Position numbers and translations under genes: made by a program. This document shows positions 28,309-38,609 of a DNA stretch of 64,000 nt, in pieces (positions within the stretch are counted from its first letter, which is position 1; every line of letters begins with the position of its first letter). The stretch covers positions 62,001-126,000 of the forward strand of contig NZ_JACSQM010000001.1 in the NCBI RefSeq assembly GCF_014836645.1. Reading direction: 5' to 3'. The DNA comes from Fictibacillus norfolkensis (lineage in GTDB: Bacteria > Bacillota > Bacilli > Bacillales > Fictibacillaceae). The notes under the pieces were generated by a model. It was given only the letters and a program-made list of their open reading frames with translations. It had not been told where the DNA came from and did not search any database.

Positions 28309-29127
28309 TTACTTATACCAAAGGTGAAATTCAGTGAACGTCGACGCTAAAAAGTAGTTGATCAAAACGACTAGGAAGGCCGCAGCGTTCCAAAGCGCTA
28401 ACGTTTTACCTTGCACACCTCTTCCAACCTTTTGATAGAGGTAAGTACTGTAAACCAAAAGGACAATAAATGACGAGATGACTTTGGCATCAAGAAGTGT
28501 AAAGTCACTTATTTTCCAGAATGCCCATACGACTCCCAATATTAGACTAAGCAAGAGCAGCGGCACTCCGATCGTATTCAATCGAAAAGAAAGTTTCTCT
28601 AAGTATGATAGACTCCCAAAACGCTGCAGCCTTTTGCTCCATTTCTTTCGTTTCAACATGCCATGCTGTAGCAGGTACATGAACGAGAATATGAAGGAGA
28701 GTGAGAATGCTCCGTAAGAGATAAAAGCCATCGTTATATGAATGATTAATAATTCTGAGATCAGCTGCTTCTCAAGCACTGCACTAGCTTGTCCTGTTGG
28801 AGCAAACAAGTGGATCGAGACGAGCAAGAAACCAAGAATGTTCGTAAAAAACACGAGAAAATCAACACGGAAAAACCTGCTCATGACAACTGAGAACGTC
28901 ACGAGGATCCATGCATAAAAAAACAGGCCTTCCGAGGGTGTTAATATTGGAAACCGTTGATCTTTCAGCATCCTTAACACAAAAAAGACCGTTTGAAGTA
29001 CCCAGACAATAGAAAGCAACCAGAAAGCAAATCGGTTTGCTTTCCGGTTGTTTTGAAGAAAATCTATAAAATAGCCTATGATGCTAAGTGCATATAGAAC
29101 GATAGTAAGATCATATATCCAATTCAT
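28309..29127 (-). CDS. hemX: HemX, membrane protein affecting HemA level
   Basis: Integral membrane protein of 272 residues with about eight segments, related to the cytochrome c assembly protein CcsA. In B. subtilis HemX lowers the cellular amount of HemA. Second gene of the hem operon, 38 bp after hemA. FPILTPSEGLFFYAWILV and a conserved HITMAFISYGAFSLSF segment are typical. Confidence 0.92.
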   Translation of the reverse strand: MNWIYDLTIVLYALSIIGYFIDFLQNNRKANRFAFWLLSIVWVLQTVFFVLRMLKDQRFPILTPSEGLFFYAWILVTFSVVMSRFFRVDFLVFFTNILGFLLVSIHLFAPTGQASAVLEKQLISELLIIHITMAFISYGAFSLSFIFSFMYLLQHGMLKRKKWSKRLQRFGSLSYLEKLSFRLNTIGVPLLLLSLILGVVWAFWKISDFTLLDAKVISSFIVLLVYSTYLYQKVGRGVQGKTLALWNAAAFLVVLINYFLASTFTEFHLWYK

Positions 29128-29165
29128 TTTTGCTCACACTCCATGAGCTCGAGGGAAACGAGAGC

Positions 29166-30533
29166 TTAAGTTCTTACTACAGCCGAAGGAACCACTTCAT
29201 CTGTTAGTGAAGACTTCTCTTCGACGTTTGCAGCAAATGCTGTTTCCAACTGCTTCTGTTTATCCAAATAATCTTCGAGTCCGAAAATTTCGGTAAATAA
29301 TTGCAACTGTTCTTCAGCTCCTGGTTCACCAGCCATCTCTTTGGCTCTAGTCACAGGATCACGAAGCAATTGATTCACGATACTCTTCGTATGTTTGCTT
29401 AAAATTTTTCTTTCCCGATCCGTAAGATCCGGCAGCTTGCGTTCGATGCTTTGCATGGTTTCCGCTTGAATGTTTAATGCCTTTTCACGTAGTGCAGAAA
29501 TTAACGGTACTACGCCAAGCATTGAAATCCAAGATTGGAAAGCTACAATTTCAGCTTCGATCATAATCTCAATCTTTTCTGCTTCTTTCATTCGTTCAGC
29601 AAGATTAGACTCTACGATCCCTTCTAAGTCATCAATATCATAAAGAAAAACACTTTCTAAATCATGAAGCTCAGGATCTAGGTCACGAGGTACTGCAATA
29701 TCTACCATGAACAATGGAAGACCTTTACGTTTCTTAACTGCTGGTGCAGCCATTTTCTTTGTAATGACAAATTCACTAGCACCTGTGGAAGAAATCACAA
29801 TATCCGCTCTAGTGAGCAAACTCTCAAGATCTTCAAAAGGATATGCTGTACCATGAAACTTTTTAGCTACCTCTTGTGCCTTTTCAAAAGTTCGGTTAAT
29901 AACTAGTACTTCATTTCCTCCACTCGCATGCAGATGTTTCGCTGTAAGCTCACCCATCTTACCCGCACCAACGATTAAAATGGTTTTATTTTGCAAACCA
30001 CCAAAGATTTTTTTAGCGAGTTCGACAGCTGCATAGCTAACCGATACCGCATTTTCACCGATATCCGTCTCTGAATGACATCTCTTCGCAAATGTGATCG
30101 CTTGTTTCATTAGTTTATTAAATATTGTCCCTGTTGCATCAAGTTTCTGTGACTCTAAGAATCCATCTCTTACTTGACCAAGGATTTGAGTTTCACCGAT
30201 CACCATAGAGTCCAAGCCAGCAGCTACTCGGAATAGATGCTCGACAGCTGCCTCTCCGTCTCTAATGCTCAAGAATGGTGAAAGCTCTTCTTTATCAATT
30301 GAAAACCAGTCCGCCAAAAAAGATTTGATGTAGTATCTTCCGGTATGAAGCTGATCGGCAACAGCATAGATCTCAGTACGGTTGCACGTTGAAACGATTA
30401 CACATTCAAGTATACTTTTTTGTTTTCGGAGTGTAGAGATCGCATCCGTTAATTCAGAGGGCTGAAAAGAAACTTTTTCCCGAATTTCTACGGGTGCCGT
30501 TTTGTAATTAAGTCCAACCACTAGAATATGCAT
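29166..30533 (-). CDS. hemA: Glutamyl-tRNA reductase
   Basis: First committed enzyme of the C5 haem pathway, reducing glutamyl-tRNA to glutamate-1-semialdehyde. The 455-residue product has the catalytic cysteine in [12 protein letters not shown], the Rossmann motif [16 protein letters not shown], and a C-terminal dimerisation domain. It heads hemAXCDBL. A promoter with a PerR-box-like operator lies just upstream. Confidence 0.97.
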   Translation of the reverse strand: MHILVVGLNYKTAPVEIREKVSFQPSELTDAISTLRKQKSILECVIVSTCNRTEIYAVADQLHTGRYYIKSFLADWFSIDKEELSPFLSIRDGEAAVEHLFRVAAGLDSMVIGETQILGQVRDGFLESQKLDATGTIFNKLMKQAITFAKRCHSETDIGENAVSVSYAAVELAKKIFGGLQNKTILIVGAGKMGELTAKHLHASGGNEVLVINRTFEKAQEVAKKFHGTAYPFEDLESLLTRADIVISSTGASEFVITKKMAAPAVKKRKGLPLFMVDIAVPRDLDPELHDLESVFLYDIDDLEGIVESNLAERMKEAEKIEIMIEAEIVAFQSWISMLGVVPLISALREKALNIQAETMQSIERKLPDLTDRERKILSKHTKSIVNQLLRDPVTRAKEMAGEPGAEEQLQLFTEIFGLEDYLDKQKQLETAFAANVEEKSSLTDEVVPSAVVRT

Positions 30534-30561
30534 GCGCTCACCTCCCTTAATTATGTATGTT

Positions 30562-30576
30562 CTTTATTAATTATAA
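30562..30576 (-). promoter_or_regulatory. hemA promoter -10 with candidate PerR box
   Basis: On the minus strand TGTTATAAT is an extended -10 (TATAAT at 30570-30575); no good -35 is present. The overlapping 15-mer TTATAATTAATAAAG matches the PerR consensus TTATAATNATTATAA at 11 of the 14 defined positions. PerR regulates hemA in B. subtilis, which supports the reading. Confidence 0.55.
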
Positions 30577-30652
30577 CATGTCCCAAAATACGGAATATCC
30601 AATAATGTGAACAGAATTTAAACGTTTATGCTATGATGTATTTATTATCTTT

Positions 30653-30708
30653 TTGGTGCCGTGTATAGCAGTTTTAGGATAACCATAATTACTAAAACTT
30701 AGCACCAA
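30653..30708 (+). other. Hairpin in the leader of the 30,769 gene
   Basis: TTGGTGC (30653-30659) pairs with GCACCAA (30702-30708), and AGTTTTAG (30670-30677) with CTAAAACT (30692-30699). This gives a two-stem hairpin with an asymmetric internal loop. It lies 60 bp before the start codon, and no T-run follows, so it is not a terminator. Confidence 0.5.
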
Positions 30709-30768
30709 TATTAAAAATAACAAAAATCGACCAATTTAGCAAAGGTTTACGTTTAAGATGGAGGCATT

Positions 30769-31245
30769 ATGAAACAAAGAAACACATTCAGCGGCATCAT
30801 TTTACTCGGAATTGGATTATTCTATTTTGCAAATAGAATGAATATTGAACTGCTTCAACCGTATTTGACTTGGCCGAGTATACTAATCATCATCGGTATA
30901 GCTCTGCTTTTCCAATCGGGTTCCGGAAAAGATTCTTCAAGTATTTTTTCAGGTGTATTTTTAACCGGATTGGGCGTACATTTTCATGCAGCAGAAATAG
31001 TAGCGACATGGCCAGAGCCACTACAAGTAATCATTTTACTTGTAGGTATATCCTTTCTGATTCAGTATCGAAAAACAAAAGAGGGGCTTATTCCGGGATT
31101 GTTGTTGTCCCTTTTAGCTCTCTGGTTGCTCTTCTTTAAGAGTAATACCCCTTCTGTAGAGAATATATTTGTGAAAGCGGAAGATTTTTGGCCTATTATT
31201 TTAATGGTCATAGGCGCTTATCTTATGTTCTTTAAAAAGAAATAG
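30769..31245 (+). CDS. LiaI/LiaF-like transmembrane protein
   Basis: Membrane protein of 158 residues on the plus strand, divergent from hemA. It consists of about six hydrophobic segments in paired short hairpins (GIILLGIGLFYFANRM, WPSILIIIGIALLFQSG, WPIILMVIGAYLMFFKK). The W-P-[SI]-[LI]-I pattern and GIG repeats are those of the LiaI-LiaF-like transmembrane region found in cell-envelope stress proteins of Firmicutes. GGAGG precedes the ATG. No cytoplasmic domain or partner gene is present, so a specific function cannot be assigned. Confidence 0.75.
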   Translation: MKQRNTFSGIILLGIGLFYFANRMNIELLQPYLTWPSILIIIGIALLFQSGSGKDSSSIFSGVFLTGLGVHFHAAEIVATWPEPLQVIILLVGISFLIQYRKTKEGLIPGLLLSLLALWLLFFKSNTPSVENIFVKAEDFWPIILMVIGAYLMFFKKK

Positions 31246-31246
31246 A

Positions 31247-31291
31247 AACACAAAACCCTCTATGTAAAAAAAACATAGAGGGTTTTGTGTT
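31247..31291 (+). terminator. Terminator of the 30,769 gene
   Basis: AACACAAAACCCTCTATG (31247-31264) and CATAGAGGGTTTTGTGTT (31274-31291) form a perfect 18 bp stem with a 9-base loop, directly after the stop codon. It may act in both directions. Confidence 0.8.
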
Positions 31292-31293
31292 AA

Positions 31294-31464
31294 GGCTGTT
31301 TTCACATTCATAGTTGCTTTTAAAGTAGTTGATTTCCATTTCAGGTTGCTCGTGCTCGCTTTCCGCGGGGCAGGCGGTGAGCCACATTCGTACGCTACAC
31401 GTATAAGTGTCTCACCTGCCGGCCTGTCCTAGCCTAGAGTCTCGCACCTTCCACTCCAATCAAC
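31294..31464. repeat. Interspersed inverted-repeat element, copy B
   Basis: Full copy with GTTGATT (31328-31334) and AATCAAC (31458-31464) inner ends and the shared GC-rich core. It lies between two terminators in the gap between convergent genes; nothing else is visible there. Confidence 0.8.
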
Positions 31465-31500
31465 AATCAAAGAAGTAAACAAAAAGATTTAAAAGCCATA

Positions 31501-31537
31501 ATCTGTTAGCAATGAGGCGTCATGCTAACAGATTTTT
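31501..31537. terminator. Terminator near the ysxC 3' end
   Basis: ATCTGTTAGCA (31501-31511) and TGCTAACAGAT (31523-31533) form a perfect 11 bp stem. TTTTT follows on the plus strand. On the minus strand, where it would end lon-ysxC, the T-run is weaker, so it is probably bidirectional. Confidence 0.7.
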
Positions 31538-31545
31538 AATAGTCA

Positions 31546-32133
31546 TTATTTAGAAAGATAAGAATTCAGTATGCCCCATGCTTCATCTTTTCCGTGTCCG
31601 GTTTCAGATGAAAAGAGAACGATCTTATCGCTCTTGTCCATGTTTAAGGTTTCCTTGACTACTTTTTTATGCTTGTCCCATTTTCCTTTTGGGATTTTGT
31701 CACTCTTTGTAGCTACCACGATAACAGGAAGCTCATGATATTTTAACCAATCATACATGAGTACATCTTCTTTTGAAGGAGCATGTCTCAGGTCTACAAG
31801 CTGAACAACAGCTTTTAACTGATCACGTTCAACAAGATACTGTTCAATCATCTTACCCCAAGCTTCTCGTTCTGTTTTTGAAACTTTAGCAAATCCGTAA
31901 CCTGGTACATCCACAAAATAAAAACTTTCATTTAGAATATAGAAGTTTAACGTTTGTGTTTTCCCAGGTTTTGAAGACGTACGTGCTAAATTCTTTCGAT
32001 GAATCATCTTATTGATAAAAGACGATTTCCCTACATTCGAGCGGCCGGCAAGAGCAATCTCCGGAAGGTTGCCTTCCGGATATTGCTTAGGTCCGACTGC
32101 TGAAATTACGATTTCTGCTGTATTTACTTTCAC
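31546..32133 (-). CDS. ysxC: Ribosome biogenesis GTPase YsxC (EngB)
   Basis: Essential GTPase for 50S assembly, 195 residues. The P-loop [14 protein letters not shown], the [10 protein letters not shown] switch and the [11 protein letters not shown] specificity region are all present. The ATG overlaps the lon stop codon, an arrangement conserved in Bacillus. Confidence 0.96.
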   Translation of the reverse strand: MKVNTAEIVISAVGPKQYPEGNLPEIALAGRSNVGKSSFINKMIHRKNLARTSSKPGKTQTLNFYILNESFYFVDVPGYGFAKVSKTEREAWGKMIEQYLVERDQLKAVVQLVDLRHAPSKEDVLMYDWLKYHELPVIVVATKSDKIPKGKWDKHKKVVKETLNMDKSDKIVLFSSETGHGKDEAWGILNSYLSK

Positions 32134-34448
32134 TTTCTATCACCTGCTAATGCAACTTTTAATACCTCATCTAAATGAGATACGGTTATAAAAGATAATC
32201 CCTCTTTTACAGATTGCGGAATATCCTCAATGTCTTTCTCGTTTTCTTTCGGAAGGATGATTGTTTTGATTCCTGCTCGGTGCGCACTTAATGATTTTTC
32301 TTTCAAACCACCAATAGGCAATACACGTCCACGCAATGTGATCTCTCCTGTCATCCCTACATCTTTTCTAACTGGCTTTTTCGTTAGTGCTGATACTAAT
32401 GCTGTAGCAATCGTGATTCCTGCTGAAGGCCCATCCTTAGGTGTTGCTCCTTCAGGAACATGTATATGAATATCTGTTTTCTCGTAGAAATCATGGTCGA
32501 TTCCCAACTCTTCCACTTTCGTACGAACGTAGCTTAATGCAGCTTGAGCAGATTCTTTCATAACGTCACCTAGCTTACCGGTTAAGATCAGTTTACCCTT
32601 ACCTGGAGATAAGGCTACCTCAATAGAAAGAGTATCTCCGCCTGCTGTCGTATAAGCTAATCCCGTCGCTGCACCAATTTGGTCTTCAAGTTCTGCCTGA
32701 CCATAACGGAAACGCGGTTTACCTAGATAATCTTCAAGATTTTTAGCAGAAAGGATCACCTTTTTCTTTTCAGATGAAACAATTTGTTTTGCAGCTTTTC
32801 TGCATAATCCTGCAATTTGACGCTCAAGATTACGTACACCCGCTTCGCGTGTATAGTTACGAACCAGCTTTAAGATACAATCATCTTTAAATTGAATCTG
32901 GCTTTTCTTTAGTCCATGTTCTTTCAGCTGTTTGGGAATCAAGTGATTCTTAGAAATATGGAGCTTTTCAATCTCTGTATAACCAGCGATCGAAATAACT
33001 TCCATTCTATCCAATAATGGCCCTGGGATCGTTGATAGAGAATTGGCTGTCGTTACAAACATGACTTTAGAAAGATCATATGGCTCTTCGATATAGTGAT
33101 CACTGAACGTGCTGTTCTGCTCCGGATCAAGCACTTCGAGCATCGCAGAGGAAGGATCTCCTCTAAAATCACTCGACATCTTATCGATCTCATCAAGCAA
33201 GAACACAGGATTGATCGTACCCGCTTTCTTCATACCTTGAATCAATCGACCTGGCATCGCACCAACATACGTTCTTCGATGCCCTCTGATCTCAGCTTCG
33301 TCTCTTACACCACCAAGAGAAATTCTTACAAAATTTCTGCCGATGGCACGTGCGATCGACCTCGCTAATGATGTCTTACCAACCCCTGGTGGTCCAACTA
33401 AACAAAGGATCGGCCCTTTTAGTGAATTTGTTAGCTTCTGAACAGCAAGATATTCTAAGACTCTGTCCTTCACTTTTTCAAGACCATAATGATCTTCGTT
33501 AAGAACTGTTTCTGCATGTGGAATATCCAGATTATCTATCGTCTCTTGTTTCCAAGGCAGATTAAAAAGCCACTCGATGTATGTTCTGATAACAGAGCTC
33601 TCAGCTGAAGAATTCGGCATCTTTTCATAGCGATCGAGTTCTTTTTTTGCAAGCTCCATGACAGTCTCAGGCATATCAGATGATTCAATACGTTCTTTGA
33701 GCGTACTTACTTCACCAACTTTGCCTTCTTTATCACCAAGTTCTTTTTGGATGGCTTTCATCTGTTCGCGCAGATAATATTCTTTCTGCGTTTTTTCCAT
33801 CGCTTTTTTAACGCGTTGGCCGATTTTCTTTTCTAGACCTAGCACTTCTTTTTCATTGTTTAAAAGGTCCAGTAAGTGTTCAAGTCTTTCTTTCACATCA
33901 AAAATCTCTAGAATTTTTTGTTTTTCTTTGATCTTTAATGAAAGATGTGAAGAAATAACATCAGCCAGACGTCCAGGTTCAGTAATATCTTGAACTGAGG
34001 CAAGTGTTTCAGGTGTTACTTTTTTCGATATGTTTATGTATTGTTCGAATTGAGCCAGAATAGCTCTCATAAGAGCTTCCGTTTCGGCTTCTTTCACTTC
34101 AATATCATCCGTTAGTTCCACTTCTACTTCAACATGGGTCTTCTCGTCCGTGAACGAAGTAATTTCTCCGCGTTTAATACCTTCAACAAGTACTCTGATC
34201 GTGCCATTGGGCAGTTTGAGCATCTGATTTACTTTTGACAACGTTCCTACATGATAAATTTCCTCTTGTGCTGGATCTTCAATAGAAACTTCTTTTTGAG
34301 TAGATAGAAAGATCATCTGGTCATCAAGCATCACTTTTTCAAGCGCCTGAATCGATTTTTCTCTTCCTACATCTAAATGAAGTACCATTGTTGGATAGAC
34401 CAACAACCCGCGAAGAGGGAGGAGCGGAAGAACTCGTTTTTCCCCCAT
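32130..34448 (-). CDS. lon: ATP-dependent protease Lon (LonA)
   Basis: Soluble AAA+ protease that degrades misfolded and regulatory proteins, 772 residues. The start is ATG at 34448 ([14 protein letters not shown]) behind GGAGGTG; a GTG nine bases earlier lies inside that site. The N-terminal substrate domain is followed by the P-loop [15 protein letters not shown]. The protease domain has [16 protein letters not shown] with the catalytic serine and a downstream lysine in [13 protein letters not shown] sigma-A promoter lies 60 bp upstream. Confidence 0.97.
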   Translation of the reverse strand: MGEKRVLPLLPLRGLLVYPTMVLHLDVGREKSIQALEKVMLDDQMIFLSTQKEVSIEDPAQEEIYHVGTLSKVNQMLKLPNGTIRVLVEGIKRGEITSFTDEKTHVEVEVELTDDIEVKEAETEALMRAILAQFEQYINISKKVTPETLASVQDITEPGRLADVISSHLSLKIKEKQKILEIFDVKERLEHLLDLLNNEKEVLGLEKKIGQRVKKAMEKTQKEYYLREQMKAIQKELGDKEGKVGEVSTLKERIESSDMPETVMELAKKELDRYEKMPNSSAESSVIRTYIEWLFNLPWKQETIDNLDIPHAETVLNEDHYGLEKVKDRVLEYLAVQKLTNSLKGPILCLVGPPGVGKTSLARSIARAIGRNFVRISLGGVRDEAEIRGHRRTYVGAMPGRLIQGMKKAGTINPVFLLDEIDKMSSDFRGDPSSAMLEVLDPEQNSTFSDHYIEEPYDLSKVMFVTTANSLSTIPGPLLDRMEVISIAGYTEIEKLHISKNHLIPKQLKEHGLKKSQIQFKDDCILKLVRNYTREAGVRNLERQIAGLCRKAAKQIVSSEKKKVILSAKNLEDYLGKPRFRYGQAELEDQIGAATGLAYTTAGGDTLSIEVALSPGKGKLILTGKLGDVMKESAQAALSYVRTKVEELGIDHDFYEKTDIHIHVPEGATPKDGPSAGITIATALVSALTKKPVRKDVGMTGEITLRGRVLPIGGLKEKSLSAHRAGIKTIILPKENEKDIEDIPQSVKEGLSFITVSHLDEVLKVALAGDRK

Positions 34449-34506
34449 TATAAACACCTCCGAAAACTGCTATGTAATCATTAATTATATGCTTAGTCTT
34501 TGTACA

Positions 34507-34535
34507 ATTCTACCGATAATGCTTAACTTTGTCTA
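34507..34535 (-). promoter_or_regulatory. Promoter of lon-ysxC
   Basis: TAGACA (34530-34535), a 17 bp spacer and TAGAAT (34507-34512) on the minus strand, each one mismatch from the sigma-A consensus. Confidence 0.7.
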
Positions 34536-34617
34536 ATGTAAGCTTCGGATTGTTAGAAAACTCATAATAAAACGTTCTCCTTGGCTGTTATAAAATTTTT
34601 ATCGGCCAATATTCTGA

Positions 34618-34666
34618 ATAAAAAGAAACTCCCTGCTTCTCCTTATACAGAAGAAGGAGGGGAGTT
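34618..34666 (-). terminator. Terminator of lonB
   Basis: AACTCCC and GGGAGTT close an extended, imperfect hairpin (34627-34666) that begins inside the last lonB codons. TCTTTTT follows on the minus strand. Confidence 0.7.
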
Positions 34667-36310
34667 TAAGGCAGCAGATGCAGGGACCGATTGCTCTTCA
34701 CTGTCATCTAAAAATGCGTGTTGAAACACTTCTGAAAGCTTTTTTACTGGAATGATCTCTACGTCTTCAATCGTATCAAAAATCTTTTGGTTATTCTCAA
34801 ACGGTATAAGAACACGTTTTGCACCAGCATCCTTTGCAGCCAATATTTTAGCCATCACTCCACCAACTGGTTTCACTTTACCATGTATGCTGATTTCACC
34901 TGTCATTGCAATTTCATGATCTATTTTAATGTTGTGAATAGCTGAGTAGATGGAAGATGCGATCGCTATACCTGCTGATGGACCGTCTACCGGGCCACCA
35001 CCTGGAAAATTCACGTGTATATCATACATGGATGCATCTACTCCCATGTATCGAAGTACTGTAATAACGTTCTCCACTGACCCTTTTGCCATACTTTTTC
35101 TTCGAATAGACTTAGTTTGATTACCGATACTCTCTTCTTCTGCTATACCTGTAATCGTAATAGAACCTTGTTTCTTTGCAGGAAGTACGGTTGTTTCAAT
35201 CTCAAGCAACGCTCCGCTTGTTGGACCATATACAGCAAGACCATTCACTAATCCTATTTTTGGTTTGGTTCCAATTTTCCTTTCAGGTCGTGGAGCCATT
35301 CTACTTGAATGGGTTACCCACTCTACATCACTCTTTGTAATGTTTTTACGTTGTTCTGTGATGGCAAGACCTGCTGCAATTTGAATCATATTTACAGCTT
35401 CACGGCCATTTCTAGCATATTGAGCCATGTATGATAATGATTCATCATCAATTCCTAACTGAATCTTATCAGCTGCTCTTTTAGCGATTTGTTCAATTTC
35501 AGCCGGCTGCAATTCTCTAAAGAATACTTCCAAACACCTAGAACGAATAGCAGGAGGTATTTCTTCCGGCATACGAGTAGTGGCACCAATCATTCGGAAA
35601 TCTGCAGGTAGACCATTTTGGAAGATATCATGAATATGATGCGGTATGTTTGCGTTCTCTTCCGAATAATAAGCACTTTCTAAAAAAACCTTACGATCTT
35701 CTAAAACTTTTAGTAACTTGTTCATTTGTATTGGATGAAGTTCACCGATCTCATCAATAAAAAGAACACCGCCATGCGCATTCGTAACAGCCCCTTGCTT
35801 CGGCTGAGGAATTCCCGCTTGCCCCATAGCTCCAGCACCTTGGTAGATCGGATCATGCACAGAGCCAATCAATGGATCTGCAATGCCTCGCTCATCAAAA
35901 CGAGCAGTCGTAGCATCTAATTCTACAAAGACTGCAGTAGAACGAAATGGTGATGACTGATTTCGCTTCGCTTCTTCTAATACTAATCGCGCTGCTGCTG
36001 TTTTCCCAACTCCTGGAGGACCGTAAACGATAACATGCTGAGGATTCGGTCCACATAAAGCAGCCTTCAATGCTTTTATTCCATCTTCTTGTCCGATGAT
36101 ATCTTCGAATTTTCCAGGTCGAACACGTTCAGACAGGGGTTCTGATAGTGAGATCGATCGCATTCTTCTAAGCTGCTCCATCTCTTTTCTCGATTCTTTA
36201 TCCACACTTACTTTTTGAGAACGCTGGTTGCGCAGCAAGTTCCAAAAATATAGCCCGATAACAATCCCAAAGAATAATTGAATAAGTAATGCTATGCCAG
36301 TCCAGTTCAT
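34643..36310 (-). CDS. lonB: Lon-like ATP-dependent protease LonB
   Basis: Membrane-associated Lon homologue, 555 residues. In B. subtilis LonB is expressed in the forespore under sigma-F. One N-terminal transmembrane segment (about 5-24) replaces the LonA substrate domain. The AAA+ module has [18 protein letters not shown], and the protease domain has GPSAGIAIASSIYSAI with the catalytic serine and MAKILAAKDAGAKRVLIP. It lies between clpX and lon as in B. subtilis. I could not identify a sigma-F promoter with confidence. Confidence 0.95.
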   Translation of the reverse strand: MNWTGIALLIQLFFGIVIGLYFWNLLRNQRSQKVSVDKESRKEMEQLRRMRSISLSEPLSERVRPGKFEDIIGQEDGIKALKAALCGPNPQHVIVYGPPGVGKTAAARLVLEEAKRNQSSPFRSTAVFVELDATTARFDERGIADPLIGSVHDPIYQGAGAMGQAGIPQPKQGAVTNAHGGVLFIDEIGELHPIQMNKLLKVLEDRKVFLESAYYSEENANIPHHIHDIFQNGLPADFRMIGATTRMPEEIPPAIRSRCLEVFFRELQPAEIEQIAKRAADKIQLGIDDESLSYMAQYARNGREAVNMIQIAAGLAITEQRKNITKSDVEWVTHSSRMAPRPERKIGTKPKIGLVNGLAVYGPTSGALLEIETTVLPAKKQGSITITGIAEEESIGNQTKSIRRKSMAKGSVENVITVLRYMGVDASMYDIHVNFPGGGPVDGPSAGIAIASSIYSAIHNIKIDHEIAMTGEISIHGKVKPVGGVMAKILAAKDAGAKRVLIPFENNQKIFDTIEDVEIIPVKKLSEVFQHAFLDDSEEQSVPASAALNSPPSSV

Positions 36311-36507
36311 TGTTTTTCCTCCCGGTACCTATGTAGTGATAATCATAGTATCTCCGAGGAGGTGGTGAACTAAACGGTCAACCTTTTAAAAGAATGGAAT
36401 GATTTTAAAAGTACAAGGCATATCAAAAACAAAAGAACAGAAGAAGTAAGCTATGAAGTATATTTTATGAAGACCTTCACATGTATACATTGATGCTCTT
36501 GACAGAA

Positions 36508-36674
36508 GTTGATTTTCTGCTAAATTTTGCTCGCTTTCCATGGAGCGTACGGTGAGCCTCCTGCCACTTTGTGTGTTCAGGAGGCTCCACCTGTCTAGAT
36601 GCAGTGGCTAGTCCCTCGAGGTCAGTTTTAACTGTCCGCGATGAACAAAAGTGCGACTTCCTAGCCCATTCAAC
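36508..36674. repeat. Interspersed repeat, diverged copy D
   Basis: Begins with GTTGATT (36508-36514) and carries TTGCTCGCTTTCC and GGTGAGCC core words in the orientation of copy B, ending near CATTCAAC. The centre is rearranged compared with A-C. With copy C it occupies most of the 690 bp lonB-clpX gap, where I see no gene. Confidence 0.6.
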
Positions 36675-36730
36675 TTTTGCTTGTCAGGGATGAACGACAA
36701 CTTTCACTTTTCCACTGATCGCTCTTCTCT

Positions 36731-36931
36731 AAAAGATTGTCACTGTCAAAGCCATGTTCTCCTTTGACAGTTGATTGGAGTGGAAGGCGCGAGGCTCCTA
36801 CGGGACAGGCGGGCAGGTGAGACACTTAAGAGTGAAACGTACGAATGTGGCTCACCGCCTGCCCCGTGGAAAGCGAGCAAGCCTGGAACGGAAATCAACA
36901 CTTCCAAAAGCAACAAAGCTACGAAAACAGC
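36731..36931. repeat. Interspersed inverted-repeat element, copy C (most complete)
   Basis: Outer arms AAAAGATTGT and CCAAAAGCAACAAAG flank inner ends GTTGATT (36770-36776) and AATCAAC (36893-36899). The core has GGAGTGGAAGGCGCGAGG and CCGCCTGCCCCGTGGAAAGC, giving a near-palindromic element of about 200 bp. Reading frames across it are not conserved among copies. Confidence 0.8.
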
Positions 36932-36973
36932 ATTTAGAAAAAATTACCGCTTTAAACTTGGTTTATCCCATAC

Positions 36974-36998
36974 AAAAAAGACCAGCATACGCTGGTCT
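36974..36998 (-). terminator. Terminator of clpX
   Basis: AGACCAGC (36979-36986) and GCTGGTCT (36991-36998) with an ATAC loop, followed by TTTTTTG on the minus strand, 5 bp after the stop. Confidence 0.92.
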
Positions 36999-37003
36999 CA
37001 ATG

Positions 37004-38278
37004 TTAAGCACTCTCTTTTGGCGTTTCTTTTGATTGTTCAATAACCGTACCATCTTCTAACTCGAGAGTTGGTGGTACTTTATCAGAGATTGTTTCTTTC
37101 GTTACGATACACTTAACAACATCTTCACGAGAAGGCAGCTCAAACATTACGTCAAGCATAACTCCTTCGATAATCGAACGAAGTCCACGCGCACCTGTTT
37201 TACGTTCAATGGCTTGAGCAGAAATTTCTCGAAGAGCTTCATCGGTAAATTCTAGCTCGACACCGTCAATATCCAATAACTTTTGATATTGTTTTACAAG
37301 TGCGTTCTTAGGTTTTGTTAAGATTTCGATCAATGCTTCCTCATCAAGAGGGTTTAAGTTTGAAATAACCGGTAAACGACCGATAAATTCAGGAATCAAA
37401 CCAAAGCGAAGCAAATCTTCTGGAAGAACTTTAGACAAGTATTCTCCCGCTTTTAAATCAGCTTGTTTCGTTTCAGAACTGAATCCGATCACTTTCTTAC
37501 CAAGTCGGCGTTTGATGATTTGTTCGATACCATCAAAGGCTCCACCACAAATGAACAGAATGTTAGTAGTGTCAATTTGGATGAACTCTTGGTGAGGATG
37601 CTTTCTTCCTCCTTGTGGCGGTACACTAGCTACTGTACCTTCAAGGATTTTAAGAAGAGCCTGCTGAACGCCTTCACCAGAAACATCTCTTGTGATAGAA
37701 GGATTTTCAGATTTACGTGCAATCTTATCGATTTCATCGATATAGATGATACCCTTTTCTGCTTTCTCAACATCATAATCTGCAGACTGAATCAATTTAA
37801 GTAGAATGTTCTCTACATCCTCACCAACGTATCCAGCTTCAGTTAAAGATGTAGCATCTGCAATAGCAAAAGGTACGTTTAAAATACGAGCCAACGTTTG
37901 AGCAAGAAGCGTCTTACCACTTCCTGTTGGTCCGATCATCGCGATATTACTTTTCGCCAGTTCTACTTCATCTGATTTTTGAGTTGAATTTATACGTTTG
38001 TAATGATTGTAAACGGCTACAGAAAGAGATTTCTTAGCCTGACCTTGACCGATTACGTACTCGTCAAGAATTTTACGAATTTCTACTGGTTTTGGTACTT
38101 CTTTTAGTTCTACATCCTCTTCTGTACCTAATTCTTCTTCGACGATTTCAGTACAGAGTTCGATACATTCATCACAAATATATACACCTGGTCCAGCAAC
38201 CAGTTTTCTTACTTGATCTTGTGTTTTACCACAGAAAGAACATTTTAATTGCCCTTTTTCATCATTAAACTTAAACAA
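37004..38278 (-). CDS. clpX: ATP-dependent Clp protease ATP-binding subunit ClpX
   Basis: AAA+ unfoldase that feeds substrates to ClpP, 424 residues. The start is read as TTG at 38278, giving an [11 protein letters not shown] opening as in B. subtilis ClpX; AGGGGTGA lies 5 bases before it, and an in-frame GTG at 38287 is inside that site. The N-terminal zinc finger uses CSFC and [16 protein letters not shown] is Walker A, and [14 protein letters not shown] is the sensor-2 region. A TATAAT at 38385-38390 is a possible -10 element without a clear -35. Confidence 0.96.
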   Translation of the reverse strand: MFKFNDEKGQLKCSFCGKTQDQVRKLVAGPGVYICDECIELCTEIVEEELGTEEDVELKEVPKPVEIRKILDEYVIGQGQAKKSLSVAVYNHYKRINSTQKSDEVELAKSNIAMIGPTGSGKTLLAQTLARILNVPFAIADATSLTEAGYVGEDVENILLKLIQSADYDVEKAEKGIIYIDEIDKIARKSENPSITRDVSGEGVQQALLKILEGTVASVPPQGGRKHPHQEFIQIDTTNILFICGGAFDGIEQIIKRRLGKKVIGFSSETKQADLKAGEYLSKVLPEDLLRFGLIPEFIGRLPVISNLNPLDEEALIEILTKPKNALVKQYQKLLDIDGVELEFTDEALREISAQAIERKTGARGLRSIIEGVMLDVMFELPSREDVVKCIVTKETISDKVPPTLELEDGTVIEQSKETPKESA

Positions 38279-38542
38279 TGATATCACCCCTAAAACGAGA
38301 ATATGGATGAAACGCTTGACTAAAATTCAGATATGTTCTGAAGGAAAGTCTGATTATCTTTTCTACTACTTAAGCATTCCGTTGATTATAATGGATTGTA
38401 TCACACTTCCATATTAAAACGGAAATAATAACTCTTAATAAATATGTATGGTAACGCTCTATATAAGTATGAACAATACCGCAAGATTTAAAACCTATTT
38501 TTCAAATAGGATGTGTATTTTAATAGAAATTTAATATGTATG

Positions 38543-38578
38543 GCAAAACAAGGCACGATACATAAGGATCGCGCCTTG
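38543..38578 (-). terminator. Terminator of tig
   Basis: CAAGGCGCGAT and ATCGTGCCTTG (38568-38578 with 38549-38559) pair over 11 positions, one of them G-T, with TTTT following on the minus strand. The rest of the 330 bp clpX-tig gap shows no gene. Confidence 0.8.
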
Positions 38579-38609
38579 CTTAAGTTTTATGAACTTATTT
38601 AATTAATGA

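Noticed and set aside
36771..37044. Overlapping open frames between lonB and clpX
   Set aside because: They lie within repeat copy C and the clpX terminator; no conserved protein or ribosome binding site.
38279..38480. CtsR operator upstream of clpX
   Set aside because: No GGTCAAA tandem heptads are present.
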